A DNA stretch of 64,000 nt from Ohtaekwangia kribbensis (GCF_042676245.1 NZ_JBHTKA010000001.1:1488001-1552000), one strand, 5' to 3'. Positions 41,784-51,385 are shown, counted from the first letter of the stretch. The notes: a model not told the origin generated them from the sequence alone. Numbers and translations are program-made.

Positions 41784-44700
41784 GTGAGAAAAAATCTTTA
41801 CCGGTTCCTATTCTTCTTAGCAGCAGTCATACCGGTCTGCTCCCAGGCGCAGAACTATGCCGGCCATAACTGGTACTTCGGTAACAGTAATCAGGGCATA
41901 CGCTTCAGCCGTTCCGATAATTCTGCCTCACTGGTAACCAATCAGTTTACTCCCTTTGGTACCGGAGGTAGTGCAGTAGCCAGTGATCCCGTAACGGGTA
42001 ATCTTGTTTTTTATACCGATGGAACACGCGTGGTCGATGCATCACACCAAGCTGTACCTAACGGTACCATCATAGGCGACAACACGCGCAACCAGCCTGT
42101 AGCCATCTGTCAGAACCCGGCTAACTCTGCTCAGTACTATATATTTCATGCCGATGCCACCGGCACGGTGAGATATAGTGTATATGACTCTACCCTGATT
42201 GGAAATGCTACTGCGTTCGGTCAGCCTCCGCTCGGAGATCTTGTGATTACAATCAAGAACCAGACTATAGCAGGCCTTCCCGGTAATTTATCAGAAGGGA
42301 TGATCATGGTGGCCGACACCAATGGTGATGACTTTTGGTTGATAACCCACCAGACCGGCACGATCAACTACCATTTTGTGAAGATCAATGCCACGGGTGT
42401 TACATACCAGGGTAGTGTAGCCATCGGCCTGGTGCAGAATGTTGCCAACCTTGCTTACAACGCTTCCTCTAAGCGCATTGCCGTTTCACCAAAAGAAGCG
42501 AACCGCGATGTCGAGATACTTACCATTGCTTTTCCCGTTGCTCCTGCCACGTTACCGACCTTAACCGGAACACGCGTTAACAACTCAGCCGTAACGCCTG
42601 CCACAACGCAGGCTATATACGATTCTGAGTTTAGTCCGAACGGACAATACCTGTATGTATCTGTATTTGGAGAAGGTGCCGCTACCGGTAATGTATTGCA
42701 GTACGATCTCACCGCTCCAACATTATCACCTGTATCGGTACTGAACACACCACCAACGGAGAGTTATGGATTGCAGATGGGGCCTGACAGTGTCATCTAC
42801 CATTTATACCAGTCGGGCGGATCGTTTCTGTTAGGAGCCTTGACCAATACCGACACCGTGGCGAGTGAAGTAAATTACGGTACACCTGCTTTTGCAGGCA
42901 ACTTTGGCGGACGCCAGTTCCCTCAGTTCGCACCTCGCGACAGTATAAAAATGAAAGTATATTTCGAGGCACAAGGTTTCTGTGCCAATGCTCCTACATC
43001 TTTCTTTCCGACCGTTACTCCGAATGCCGACAGTCTTAACTGGGACTTTGGTGATGGTACTACATCCAGCGACTGGAGCCCGGTATATACCTACGAAGCA
43101 GGCGGAACGTACGATGTAAAGCTTACCGCGTTCCTTAACGGTCAGGAAAAAGACACCACACAGACGATCACTATAAATGATTTTGATACACAGATCACAC
43201 TCGTACAAGATACAACGGCTTGTAGCTGTGAACTTCCCTATCCAAAAGATAAAACTGTTGCCTCGTGCGGTCGCACATTTAGTGTAACGGCCCAGATACA
43301 GGGAAGCGGAAGCGCTACCTGGCAATGGTTTGGTCCGGCAGGTGCCATGAATTCCGGTTCAGGCACAACAGCAACATTAACGCCTGACTCAGCAGGATAC
43401 TATTATCTCGTAGCTACGGTAGGCGGATGTTCTACGTATGCCGGAGTAAATATTAAAGAATACGGCATACAGGACCAGCGCGCCAACATCTGGTACTTTG
43501 GTCAGAATGCCGGTATAGATTTCAATCCACTGTTTGATGTGCCTTCATCACCGGCTGTGCCTATATCAAACCCGGTCATGGATGCTCCGGAAGGAACTTC
43601 TACTATATCCGATCGCAACGGTCAGGTGATCTTCTTTACCGATGGTAACAAGGTATGGGACCGAAACTTTACGGAAGTAGCAACCGGTATAGGTGGTGAT
43701 GTTAGTGCCACACAATCAGTACTAATCATACCTGTACCCGGTGATGAAACACTATACTATATCTTTACCACACAGGAGATATACGGTTCTTATACCTACC
43801 GCCTGGCTTACTCGCTGTTCGATTTGAAATTGAACAATGGTACCGGTGGACTGATTGAACAGAACGTAACACTATTCACCAAGAGCACCGAAAGAATTAC
43901 CGGTAACGACACTTGGTTAATTGCCCACGAGTATGGCAACAACTCATTCCGTGCGTACCAGATCACCGCGACAGGTATCGGTAACCCGGTTGTGTCGAGT
44001 ATTGGTTCAGATCATACGATGGCAACCGCTGTAGCCGGACAAGGTTATATGAAGCTCGGTGCACAGAACAGACTTGCTGTTGCTTTGTCAACTCCAGGTG
44101 TATCAAACATAGTTGAAGTGTTTGACTTTGCTGATTCAAGTGGTACTGTTACCAACTTCCGCTCGGTAAATTTAGGAAGCGCTACCGGCCAGGTATATGG
44201 CGTTGAGTTCGGAGCAGGCGGTAATAAACTTTTTGCTACACTGAAAGATGCTACTTCCAAGATCTATGAGTTTGCCTTCGATACATTAGGCAGACCTTAT
44301 GAAGTGGATGGTCCTCCGGCTATGTCAGATCAGACCTATAACGAAGAGTTGGGTGCTATTCAAATTGCGCCTGACGGACAGCTATATGTAGCCGTTAACA
44401 ATAAACCTTACCTCGGAGTTATACAGGTGAACGGAGATACAACCGTTGCCTCGACATTCAACGTACAGGGATTCGCATTACAACCGGCAACACCGGCACG
44501 CAGTACATTAAGCCGTTTAGGTTTACCGAACTTTATACAGATCATTTCCGATCCAACGCAAGGGCCGGGTATATCTGTCGCGGGACAATGTTTGGGAGAC
44601 TCAACAACATTCTCCGGTTCCGGCACAGATCCAATCGATGAATTCTTCTGGCAGATCACACAAGGCGGATCGGTTATAACAAGCTCTACCGAAGAAAGCT

Positions 44701-47066
44701 TCAGTTTCCTCTTCCAGGCAGCGGGGTTATATACCGCTACCTTACAGATCACCAACCGATGCGGATTGGACACTGTATTAACACAGCAGTTCAGAATATA
44801 TGCACCTCCGGCTGATCCTTCTGCTACATTGGCATTATGTAATCCTCCGCTTACACTGGATGCAAACCCGACCAACGCACCTGATCTTTCTTACCTGTGG
44901 GAAACCGGTGACACAACCAAGACAATCAGTGTAAGTCGCGCGGGCTTCTATGGTATAACTGTTACGAACAATGTATCCGGATGTACAACCGAAGGACAGA
45001 TCGATGTATTCCCTTCGCTTACAACCATAGATTTTGGTCCGGATTCGACAATATGTTCTGTTGCGAATGGTGGCATAACCTTGAATACCGGTATAAATCT
45101 GCAAAACCACACATGGTTCTTGAATGGTGTTAACCAGAATAACTCCGGTCCTACACAGCAGGTAAGTTTTGCAACCGCTGGCACATTTGAATATATAGCT
45201 ATATATACAGACCCTACTACAAGCTGTACAACACGCGACACCGTAGTGTATACTGTTAATCAATCCCCTGTGGTGAATATCACATCCAATGGTACCATTG
45301 CCTGCGGAGCAACCAACGGACAGATATCAATCGCCATTACACAACCGGTTGGTTCACCAGTATCCTATACATTAGGTGGTCCTAATTTTGCCGATACACA
45401 ATCCAATATAGCAGTACCGTATAACGGAACTGTTCCAAACCTGGAAGCAGGAACATACTCGATACAGGTTATCGATCAGGTAACAGGATGTTTTACGAAT
45501 GATGCAACTACAATTAGCACAACTGCCTTTACCGTTAATAACACCTCTGCCACCATTTGTGATTCCGCTCCAATTTCGATTGGCACATCGGTAGCAGTAA
45601 CAGGTACATATAAGATTTTTGCTGCCTCAAATCCAACAACTCCAGTTGAAACTGGAAATATTGTTTCAAACCCGCAATCATCAACCGGATCTTATCCTCC
45701 TGGTGATTATCAAATTGAAGTAACCAACACTTTAAATTGCGTTTCCGGAACAACAGTAACCCTTACTCCAGGTAACGCAGTTACTAATGCTTCCATTAAC
45801 ACAACTAATCTTTGTACCACTTCACAAGTAACAGCATTGGGAACGGGTGCAACAACATATGCATGGACGTCAACGCCCGCTAATGGCATTAGTACAGACC
45901 CATCACTAGCGACAATTACAGTTAATCCCGGCACATATGATCTTCAGGTAATACTCGATGATGGTGCAGGAGGACTATGTCCTACCACAGTAACACAGCG
46001 GGTATCAGTGGAAACTGTAGTACCCGATTTTACTTTCGATGGCTGCAACACTCCGGTGATACTCGTTGCATCATTAACTGGCAATACCAATCCTGCAAGC
46101 AGTTACTTCTATAGATGGAGTATAGATGGAGGCTCTCCTGTATCTGGCCAGCAACTACAATTAAACGGAAACATTGGCCAATCTTATAATGTAGCCCTCT
46201 CGGTGCAAAGTCCAATCTCAGGATGTACAACTACCCCGGCTATAGTGAAGAACGTGACAATAGCAGGTCCGTTGAGTGTAACGATAACAACTGTAAATCC
46301 TCCCTGCGATGGTTCTCAGTTTGCATTGCTGGCGACACCAAGCAGAACGGTGAGCAGCTATCAGTGGTCACTGAACGGAACGGCTATATCCGGAGGAACA
46401 ACAGCACAGCTTAACGGACAAACATTGGCAGGCTTATACTCTGTAACCGTATCCGATGGACAATGCGAAGCAACGGCTGACCTTGATGTACTCCTCGCTC
46501 CTACCACACCAGGCAATCTTACCGATACAAGATTGATCTGTCCGGATGATGCGAACCCGGATCCGAATACACGCGTGGCCGTTCTTGATCCAGGTCCAGA
46601 CTATGAAAGCTATGAATGGTTTGAAGTTATAGCAGGCTCTCCTTCACCGCTCGGAGTAACTACACAAACTTATACAGCCGATCGCGCTGGTATATTCCAG
46701 GTAACACTCGAGAACTCATTCGGTTGTCCGAGCACAGACCGCACGACAGTAAGCGTTCAGTGCGACCCGGTAATTGTCGGACCGAATGCATTCCGTCCTG
46801 TAACCGGTATAGAACAAAACAAAAACTTCAAGCTCTTCACATTCTTCATCGATGATGATGGCTTCCAGGTATATATATTCAATCGTTGGGGCGAGATGGT
46901 GTTCGCATCATCCGACCGTCAGTTCGAATGGAATGGTGGCTATAACAACAACGCAGGTCAGATGTTACCGGCCGGTACATACTCCTACGTAGTCCGTTAC
47001 AAGAGCTCGTATCGTCCTGAAGATGGAACGAAGGAAAAACGCGGAGGCGTGCTGCTGGTGCGATAG
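41784..47066 (+). CDS. Giant T9SS-secreted protein (1760 aa) with duplicated domain, PKD and type B sorting domain
   Basis: Translation begins at GTG 41784, the only start that keeps the signal peptide (LYRFLFFLAAVIPVCSQAQ). Residues about 24-395 and about 565-930 are two copies of one domain, each opening NWYFG/IWYFG and containing a FFTDG/FYTDG ... YYIF pattern that suggests beta-propeller blades. A PKD domain (LNWDFGDGTTSSDWSPVYTYEAGGTYDV) stands between them, and a run of Ig/PKD-like repeats follows. The end (GPNAFRPVTGIEQNKNFKLF, VYIFNRWGEMVFAS, QMLPAGTYSYVVRYKS) is a type B C-terminal domain. It is a likely surface adhesin, and its partner is the divergent PorP/SprF gene. Bases 45.5-46.1 kb differ in word composition. 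A terminator follows. Confidence 0.92.
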   Translation: MRKNLYRFLFFLAAVIPVCSQAQNYAGHNWYFGNSNQGIRFSRSDNSASLVTNQFTPFGTGGSAVASDPVTGNLVFYTDGTRVVDASHQAVPNGTIIGDNTRNQPVAICQNPANSAQYYIFHADATGTVRYSVYDSTLIGNATAFGQPPLGDLVITIKNQTIAGLPGNLSEGMIMVADTNGDDFWLITHQTGTINYHFVKINATGVTYQGSVAIGLVQNVANLAYNASSKRIAVSPKEANRDVEILTIAFPVAPATLPTLTGTRVNNSAVTPATTQAIYDSEFSPNGQYLYVSVFGEGAATGNVLQYDLTAPTLSPVSVLNTPPTESYGLQMGPDSVIYHLYQSGGSFLLGALTNTDTVASEVNYGTPAFAGNFGGRQFPQFAPRDSIKMKVYFEAQGFCANAPTSFFPTVTPNADSLNWDFGDGTTSSDWSPVYTYEAGGTYDVKLTAFLNGQEKDTTQTITINDFDTQITLVQDTTACSCELPYPKDKTVASCGRTFSVTAQIQGSGSATWQWFGPAGAMNSGSGTTATLTPDSAGYYYLVATVGGCSTYAGVNIKEYGIQDQRANIWYFGQNAGIDFNPLFDVPSSPAVPISNPVMDAPEGTSTISDRNGQVIFFTDGNKVWDRNFTEVATGIGGDVSATQSVLIIPVPGDETLYYIFTTQEIYGSYTYRLAYSLFDLKLNNGTGGLIEQNVTLFTKSTERITGNDTWLIAHEYGNNSFRAYQITATGIGNPVVSSIGSDHTMATAVAGQGYMKLGAQNRLAVALSTPGVSNIVEVFDFADSSGTVTNFRSVNLGSATGQVYGVEFGAGGNKLFATLKDATSKIYEFAFDTLGRPYEVDGPPAMSDQTYNEELGAIQIAPDGQLYVAVNNKPYLGVIQVNGDTTVASTFNVQGFALQPATPARSTLSRLGLPNFIQIISDPTQGPGISVAGQCLGDSTTFSGSGTDPIDEFFWQITQGGSVITSSTEESFSFLFQAAGLYTATLQITNRCGLDTVLTQQFRIYAPPADPSATLALCNPPLTLDANPTNAPDLSYLWETGDTTKTISVSRAGFYGITVTNNVSGCTTEGQIDVFPSLTTIDFGPDSTICSVANGGITLNTGINLQNHTWFLNGVNQNNSGPTQQVSFATAGTFEYIAIYTDPTTSCTTRDTVVYTVNQSPVVNITSNGTIACGATNGQISIAITQPVGSPVSYTLGGPNFADTQSNIAVPYNGTVPNLEAGTYSIQVIDQVTGCFTNDATTISTTAFTVNNTSATICDSAPISIGTSVAVTGTYKIFAASNPTTPVETGNIVSNPQSSTGSYPPGDYQIEVTNTLNCVSGTTVTLTPGNAVTNASINTTNLCTTSQVTALGTGATTYAWTSTPANGISTDPSLATITVNPGTYDLQVILDDGAGGLCPTTVTQRVSVETVVPDFTFDGCNTPVILVASLTGNTNPASSYFYRWSIDGGSPVSGQQLQLNGNIGQSYNVALSVQSPISGCTTTPAIVKNVTIAGPLSVTITTVNPPCDGSQFALLATPSRTVSSYQWSLNGTAISGGTTAQLNGQTLAGLYSVTVSDGQCEATADLDVLLAPTTPGNLTDTRLICPDDANPDPNTRVAVLDPGPDYESYEWFEVIAGSPSPLGVTTQTYTADRAGIFQVTLENSFGCPSTDRTTVSVQCDPVIVGPNAFRPVTGIEQNKNFKLFTFFIDDDGFQVYIFNRWGEMVFASSDRQFEWNGGYNNNAGQMLPAGTYSYVVRYKSSYRPEDGTKEKRGGVLLVR

Positions 47067-47067
47067 A

Positions 47068-47316
47068 CGATTGGAAGATTAAAAAAATTATAAGATTATA
47101 AAATTGAAGTGCCGGGTGATGCCTGGCATTTCCTTTTATGATTGAACGATTGTAAGATTAGAAGATTGAAAATTAAATTGCTATAGGTGTAAGATATACA
47201 CCATCGCAAATGATATATATCAGCGCGCAAATTTTTCAACCTTCCAATTTTGTAATTTTCCAACCTTACAATCTTAAAATATTCCAATCTTCTAATCTTC
47301 CAATTTTCCCTCCCCC
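47068..47316. repeat. Family D GATTGNAAGATT inverted repeat region
   Basis: The left part contains GATTGGAAGATT, TATAAGATTATAAAATTGAAG and GATTGTAAGATTAGAAGATTG. The right part contains complementary blocks such as CAACCTTCCAATTTTG, CCTTACAATCTT and CCAATCTTCTAATCTTCC. A small hairpin, GGTGTA-AGATA-TACACC, sits in the centre at 47186-47202. The whole region could fold into a large, AT-rich imperfect stem. It separates the giant gene from the hexosaminidase gene, and no protein gene is present. Confidence 0.75.
47109..47136 (+). terminator. Terminator after the giant secreted-protein gene
   Basis: TGCCGGG and CCTGGCA pair (one G-T) around a short loop and are followed by TTTCCTTTT. It lies 43 bases after the stop codon, embedded in the family D repeat. 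Confidence 0.65.
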
Positions 47317-47435
47317 CGATCCTCCAATCCCACCACCAGCCATCACAAGCACACGGACACACTTTCTGATTTCGTTGGTTATTGATAATTGTTTTTCTAT
47401 TTATGTAATCTACCAATCAACAATCATCAGACACC

Positions 47436-49082
47436 ATGCAAAAACTAAAACTCATCTACCCCCTGATGGCTATATTGCTGCTCGCAGCGTGTAGTAAGAA
47501 GGAAGAACATGCAGCGGTAACGATACCCGGTATTATTCCAAAGCCTGTTTCCCTCACCCCCGGAAATGGTCATTTACATTGGGACGGATCGGTTGCCATC
47601 ATCGCTAAATCGGCAGACGAAAAGAATGTTGGCGAACTGCTCGCCACATTTCTTAAAGCAAAGAACATCGATGCTTCGATCGCAGAATTTTCTGAAGACA
47701 AAAACCAGATCGCACTATATACCGCGGAAGATACTACGCTTCACAACGAAGGCTATAAACTTACCATCGATGAAAAAGGAGTAAGTATACAGGCCAACAA
47801 CGGTGCCGGTTTATTTTACGGTGCACAAACATTACTGCAGCTCTTAACGGAGAACAGTAAAGAAGTTCCTTTCGTAACAATTACGGATTACCCGCGCTTC
47901 GCGTATCGTGGACTTCACCTCGATGTAGGACGCCACATGTTCCCCCCGGAGTTCATCAAGAAATATATAGATCTGCTCGCGCATCATAAATTCAACCGCT
48001 TTCACTGGCACCTGACGGAAGACCAGGGATGGAGAATCGAGATCAAGAAATATCCGAAGCTGCAGGAGATCGGTGCATATCGCAAAGAAACAGTAATAGG
48101 ACATGCACGTACTGCTGATCGTAATGACAAAAAGAACTATGATGGCAAACGCTATGGTGGTTTCTATACACAGGAAGAAGTAAAAGAAATTGTGAAGTAT
48201 GCGGCTGATCGCTACGTAACCATCATTCCGGAAATTGAATTACCTGGTCACGCACTTGCAGCATTATCAGCGTATCCGAGTCTTGGTTGTACCGGTGGTC
48301 CCTATGAAGCTGCCACTACCTGGGGAGTTTTCGATGATGTATTCTGTGCAGGCAAAGAAGAAACATTCCAGTTCCTGGAAGGTGTGCTGGATGAAGTCGT
48401 AGAACTTTTCCCAAGTCAATATATACATATAGGAGGCGATGAGTGTCCGAAGACACGCTGGGAGAAATGTCCGCATTGCAAGAAGCGCATGAAGGAAGAA
48501 AAGCTGAAGGACACCCATGAACTTCAAAGTTATTTCATTCAGCGCATCGAAAAATACCTCAACAGCAAGAACCGCCAGATCATTGGCTGGGATGAAATAC
48601 TCGAAGGAGGTTTAGCGCCTAATGCAACAGTAATGAGCTGGCGCGGTGAAGAAGGCGGTATAGCTGCCGCAAAACAAAATCACGATGTGATCATGACTCC
48701 CGGTAACTGGTGCTACTTCGATCACTACCAGGACACCAGCAAAACAGAACCCCTTGCCATTGGCAATTATACTCCTGTAAGCGAAGTATATTCATATGAA
48801 CCGGTTCCGCCACAACTTACGACACAGGAGGCAAAACATATACTGGGTGCACAAGCCAATGTATGGACTGAATATATACCCACCAGCGATCACGTAGAGT
48901 ACATGGTATATCCACGTGCCTGCGCTATGGCAGAAGTGGTATGGTCACCAAAAGAAAGTCGCGATTACAACGATTTTCTGACGCGCATGAACATACATTT
49001 CAAACGCCTCGATGAGTGGAAGGTGAACTACGCCAAACACATCCGGAAAGAAACAGACAGTTTAAACGTTTCAAAGAACTAA
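47436..49082 (+). CDS. GH20 beta-N-acetylhexosaminidase lipoprotein
   Basis: This 548-residue protein has a lipobox ending at Cys19 (LLLAAC) followed by SKKEE, suggesting attachment to the outer membrane. An N-terminal GH20b domain (residues about 30-150, ending NGAGLFYGAQTLLQL) precedes the catalytic barrel, which starts YPRFAYRGLHLDVGRH. The catalytic Asp-Glu pair is in YIHIGGDECPKTRW, and FNRFHWHLTEDQGWRIEIKKYP and IPEIELPGHALAALSAYP are other signature stretches. It removes terminal GlcNAc/GalNAc from chitin fragments, glycoproteins or peptidoglycan pieces. It is monocistronic with its own terminator. Confidence 0.95.
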   Translation: MQKLKLIYPLMAILLLAACSKKEEHAAVTIPGIIPKPVSLTPGNGHLHWDGSVAIIAKSADEKNVGELLATFLKAKNIDASIAEFSEDKNQIALYTAEDTTLHNEGYKLTIDEKGVSIQANNGAGLFYGAQTLLQLLTENSKEVPFVTITDYPRFAYRGLHLDVGRHMFPPEFIKKYIDLLAHHKFNRFHWHLTEDQGWRIEIKKYPKLQEIGAYRKETVIGHARTADRNDKKNYDGKRYGGFYTQEEVKEIVKYAADRYVTIIPEIELPGHALAALSAYPSLGCTGGPYEAATTWGVFDDVFCAGKEETFQFLEGVLDEVVELFPSQYIHIGGDECPKTRWEKCPHCKKRMKEEKLKDTHELQSYFIQRIEKYLNSKNRQIIGWDEILEGGLAPNATVMSWRGEEGGIAAAKQNHDVIMTPGNWCYFDHYQDTSKTEPLAIGNYTPVSEVYSYEPVPPQLTTQEAKHILGAQANVWTEYIPTSDHVEYMVYPRACAMAEVVWSPKESRDYNDFLTRMNIHFKRLDEWKVNYAKHIRKETDSLNVSKN

Positions 49083-49142
49083 TTGACAACTAACAGAGCA
49101 CGCTACGCAGGTAGTGTGCTAACCAAACTTTAAGCTTATCTT

Positions 49143-49182
49143 AGGGCTGCTGATTGAAAACATCAGCAGCCTTATTATTTTT
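49143..49182 (+). terminator. Intrinsic terminator after the hexosaminidase gene
   Basis: GGCTGCTGAT and ATCAGCAGCC form a perfect 10-bp stem with a seven-base loop, followed by TTATTATTTTTAT. Confidence 0.87.
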
Positions 49183-49230
49183 ATATCCCTTACACAAAGG
49201 AAGTTTCTCTGTGTATTGGGATTTACTGAT

Positions 49231-49256
49231 ACGATTAACGAATAACTTATAACGAC
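49231..49256. repeat. Family C repeat unit
   Basis: ACGATTAACGAATAACTTATAACG has the CGTTATN/CGTTAAT unit in reverse and ends just before the next start codon. Confidence 0.4.
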
Positions 49257-49257
49257 C

Positions 49258-49605
49258 ATGAAGACAACGCTAAGATCACTTACCGCTGTATTACTGCTGC
49301 TTGCAATGATGAGCTTTCAGCTGATCAAGACACAACTCACGATTACTATTCGCAATGAACTAGGAAACACCGAAGCAGGTACAACGGTACGTCTATTCGA
49401 AACGGAAGACGATTATAAAGCCGAAACCAACCCGGTAGCCGAAGGGAAAACCGATGCCAAAGGTGTTGTAAAATTCAAGGAGCTGAAGGCTATCTCGTAT
49501 TATGTTATAGCCAGCAAAGATGATAAAGACAACACAGGTGGTGGAGAACAAACCGGAAAACTGGAAGCGAACCGTATTAACAAAGTTACGATCGTTATTC
49601 AGTAA
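49258..49605 (+). CDS. Secreted Ig/prealbumin-like small protein
   Basis: This 115-residue protein has a signal sequence (LRSLTAVLLLLAMMSFQ), then LTITIRNELGNTEAGTTVRLFETEDDYKAETNPVAEGKTDAKGVVKFKELKAISYYVIAS. This is the strand pattern of the carboxypeptidase regulatory/SpaA-like (prealbumin) fold that often decorates secreted proteins. No catalytic motif is visible. Five bases separate it from the DUF5655 protein gene, so it heads a three-gene unit with that gene and the Nudix hydrolase. Confidence 0.8.
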   Translation: MKTTLRSLTAVLLLLAMMSFQLIKTQLTITIRNELGNTEAGTTVRLFETEDDYKAETNPVAEGKTDAKGVVKFKELKAISYYVIASKDDKDNTGGGEQTGKLEANRINKVTIVIQ

Positions 49606-49610
49606 CCTGT

Positions 49611-50018
49611 ATGTGGAAATGTCCGAAGTGCGGACGCAGCTTTAAGAATACAAATCAGCGGCATCACTGCGAACGCACTACTGCCGCTGCACAATTTAAA
49701 ACTCAACCGGAGGTGATCGTTGAAATACACGATCGCCTGCTGGACGTTGTGAAGAAGATCGGTATATTTTCAGTAAGTCCTATAAAGGACTATATCATGC
49801 TCAAACACAAGAGCACATTCCTCACCATTAAGCCCCGAAAGAAATATCTTGACATCAGTTTTTTCCTTCCAGAAAAAACCGAAGAGTTTCCCATCTTTGC
49901 ATCCCTGCAGCAATCGAAAAAACGTGTGCTGCATGCAGCCCGACTCGAGAAGCCCGCTGACATTACAAAGCCGGTTATCCAGTGGATCAAACAATCGTAC
50001 GACCTGACAAACTCATGA
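49611..50018 (+). CDS. DUF5655 protein with N-terminal zinc finger
   Basis: This 135-residue protein begins WKCPKCGRSFKNTNQRHHCE, a probable zinc-binding CxxC...HxC knuckle, and continues into a compact domain (VSPIKDYIMLKHKSTFLTIKPRKKYLDISFFLPEKTEEFP) that I recall as DUF5655, a family related to uncharacterised transport-associated domains. The function is unknown. Its stop overlaps the Nudix start (ATGA), indicating coupled translation. Confidence 0.78.
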   Translation: MWKCPKCGRSFKNTNQRHHCERTTAAAQFKTQPEVIVEIHDRLLDVVKKIGIFSVSPIKDYIMLKHKSTFLTIKPRKKYLDISFFLPEKTEEFPIFASLQQSKKRVLHAARLEKPADITKPVIQWIKQSYDLTNS

Positions 50019-50554
50019 ACTATACACGCGCCACGTTAATCCAAGCATTAACAAACTATACCACTACATTTGAAGATGAGAAACCATTTGCTGCCGATTT
50101 TCTGAAGTTACTGGAACACGACCGTGCCTTTTATCGCGATCATTTACCGGGACACATTACTGGCTCTGCCTGGATTATAGATGCTGCGCGTCAGTCGGTG
50201 CTCCTCACTCACCACGCTAAACTTGATAAGTGGTTACAACCCGGTGGTCATGCCGATGGTGATGAAAATGTATCCGGTGTAGCGTTGCGTGAAGCTGAAG
50301 AAGAGACCGGTCTGAAAAATTTCAAGCTCCTGCAGCAAGGTATATTTGACCTGGACATCCATACTATACCGGCACGAAAGGATTTCCCGGAACATTTGCA
50401 TTACGACATCCGGTTTATATTCGAAGCTGATCCAAATGAAGAGTTAGTCATTACCGATGAATCGCAGGATTTGAAGTGGGTACCACTAAATCAGTTATCC
50501 GAGTATACATCCAACATTTCGATCCAGCGAATGCTGCAAAAGGTACTAGGATAA
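50015..50554 (+). CDS. Nudix hydrolase
   Basis: The ATG at 50015 overlaps the preceding stop and is preferred over a GTG eleven codons upstream. The 179-residue product contains the Nudix box GGHADGDENVSGVALREAEEETGL (G-x5-E-x7-REAxEETG) at about residues 81-104. That box binds divalent metal for hydrolysis of a nucleoside diphosphate linked to another moiety. The N-terminal helical extension (FLKLLEHDRAFYRDHLPGHITGSAWIID) is characteristic of a Bacteroidota/Actinobacteria subgroup whose substrate I do not know. It abuts the convergent peptidase gene with no gap. Confidence 0.9.
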   Translation: MNYTRATLIQALTNYTTTFEDEKPFAADFLKLLEHDRAFYRDHLPGHITGSAWIIDAARQSVLLTHHAKLDKWLQPGGHADGDENVSGVALREAEEETGLKNFKLLQQGIFDLDIHTIPARKDFPEHLHYDIRFIFEADPNEELVITDESQDLKWVPLNQLSEYTSNISIQRMLQKVLG

Positions 50555-51385
50555 TCAATATACCTGTACATGCACGTGATCATCATGGCGCACAGCCTGA
50601 CAACCGTGAAAGCGAATTTTAGGTGAGGGTAATCCGAGACGTCTCTTTAAATGCGGCTCGATGAATATCTTTTCAACGCTCTTATTCGCTGATAGTATAT
50701 TTACCAATGCCGCAGTACGTGCGGCATCAAATATATAGTCAGGCTTGTTACGCTGCGGTACGATTTGTTCCATCACACCATACTGCCAATACCCTTTTGA
50801 AGTACAGCGTTCGGCATAATTTACTTCAGAACCGCGCGGTGATTCATATACGCCATACCCTATAGCTGATGGAGCATCGTTCAGAGGTTTACCGTTCTTG
50901 TCTTTGTAGAAGAATGCAAGATCAAGTTTGCGTCCATCGTTATGGCTCAAGTGTGGTAGCAGCGGGAAACCATTGTAGAACGGAAACCCGGCATCAAGGT
51001 AATTCACCGTGCATCCCGAATATTTAGAATCGAGTACCTGATACGATTTCATAACAACATCGCGAAGCGCGGGTCGCACATAGTGTCGGTTCAATAAGCA
51101 AGTGCCTATGTTCAGTGGCTTAACTCTACCGCGTAATGGAAGCGGTACCCGTCCAAAATGTTTGGCAGCAAGGGGAACAATCGTAAAATTACTGATCGTA
51201 TACAACAGGATAAACACAACGGTGCCCGACAAGTATATCTTCCACGATGATGAAAGTCGCTTCCGAAAAAAAAAAATGATACCGATGGTACAGAGTAAAA
51301 CTATACCACCGGTCTGCGTCACCGCCGTGAGCAGCGCCAGTAGAAAAATCAGCAACAGTATTTTTACTGTCTGCCGAATAAACAT
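50555..51385 (-). CDS. Membrane-anchored LAS-type metallopeptidase
   Basis: This 276-residue protein has two or three N-terminal membrane helices (residues about 6-40 and 50-70) and an extracytoplasmic domain with the LAS (lysostaphin/D-Ala-D-Ala peptidase) zinc motifs: SHNDGRKLD (His148, Asp155) and a terminal DHVHVQ with His270/His272. The arrangement resembles penicillin-insensitive murein endopeptidases and VanY-type enzymes, so peptidoglycan cross-link or stem-peptide cleavage is likely. Its start overlaps the stop of a 53-residue membrane protein gene upstream (TAATG). Confidence 0.75.
   Translation of the reverse strand: MFIRQTVKILLLIFLLALLTAVTQTGGIVLLCTIGIIFFFRKRLSSSWKIYLSGTVVFILLYTISNFTIVPLAAKHFGRVPLPLRGRVKPLNIGTCLLNRHYVRPALRDVVMKSYQVLDSKYSGCTVNYLDAGFPFYNGFPLLPHLSHNDGRKLDLAFFYKDKNGKPLNDAPSAIGYGVYESPRGSEVNYAERCTSKGYWQYGVMEQIVPQRNKPDYIFDAARTAALVNILSANKSVEKIFIEPHLKRRLGLPSPKIRFHGCQAVRHDDHVHVQVY

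Noticed and set aside
42831..45934. Several minus-strand frames of 70-164 codons within the giant secreted-protein gene
   Set aside because: All lie antisense to a well supported multidomain protein and are Cys/Thr-rich artefacts.
47096..47416. 106-codon minus-strand frame with repeated RLEN/KIGRL-like peptides
   Set aside because: It is translation of the family D GATTGNAAGATT repeat and not a protein gene.
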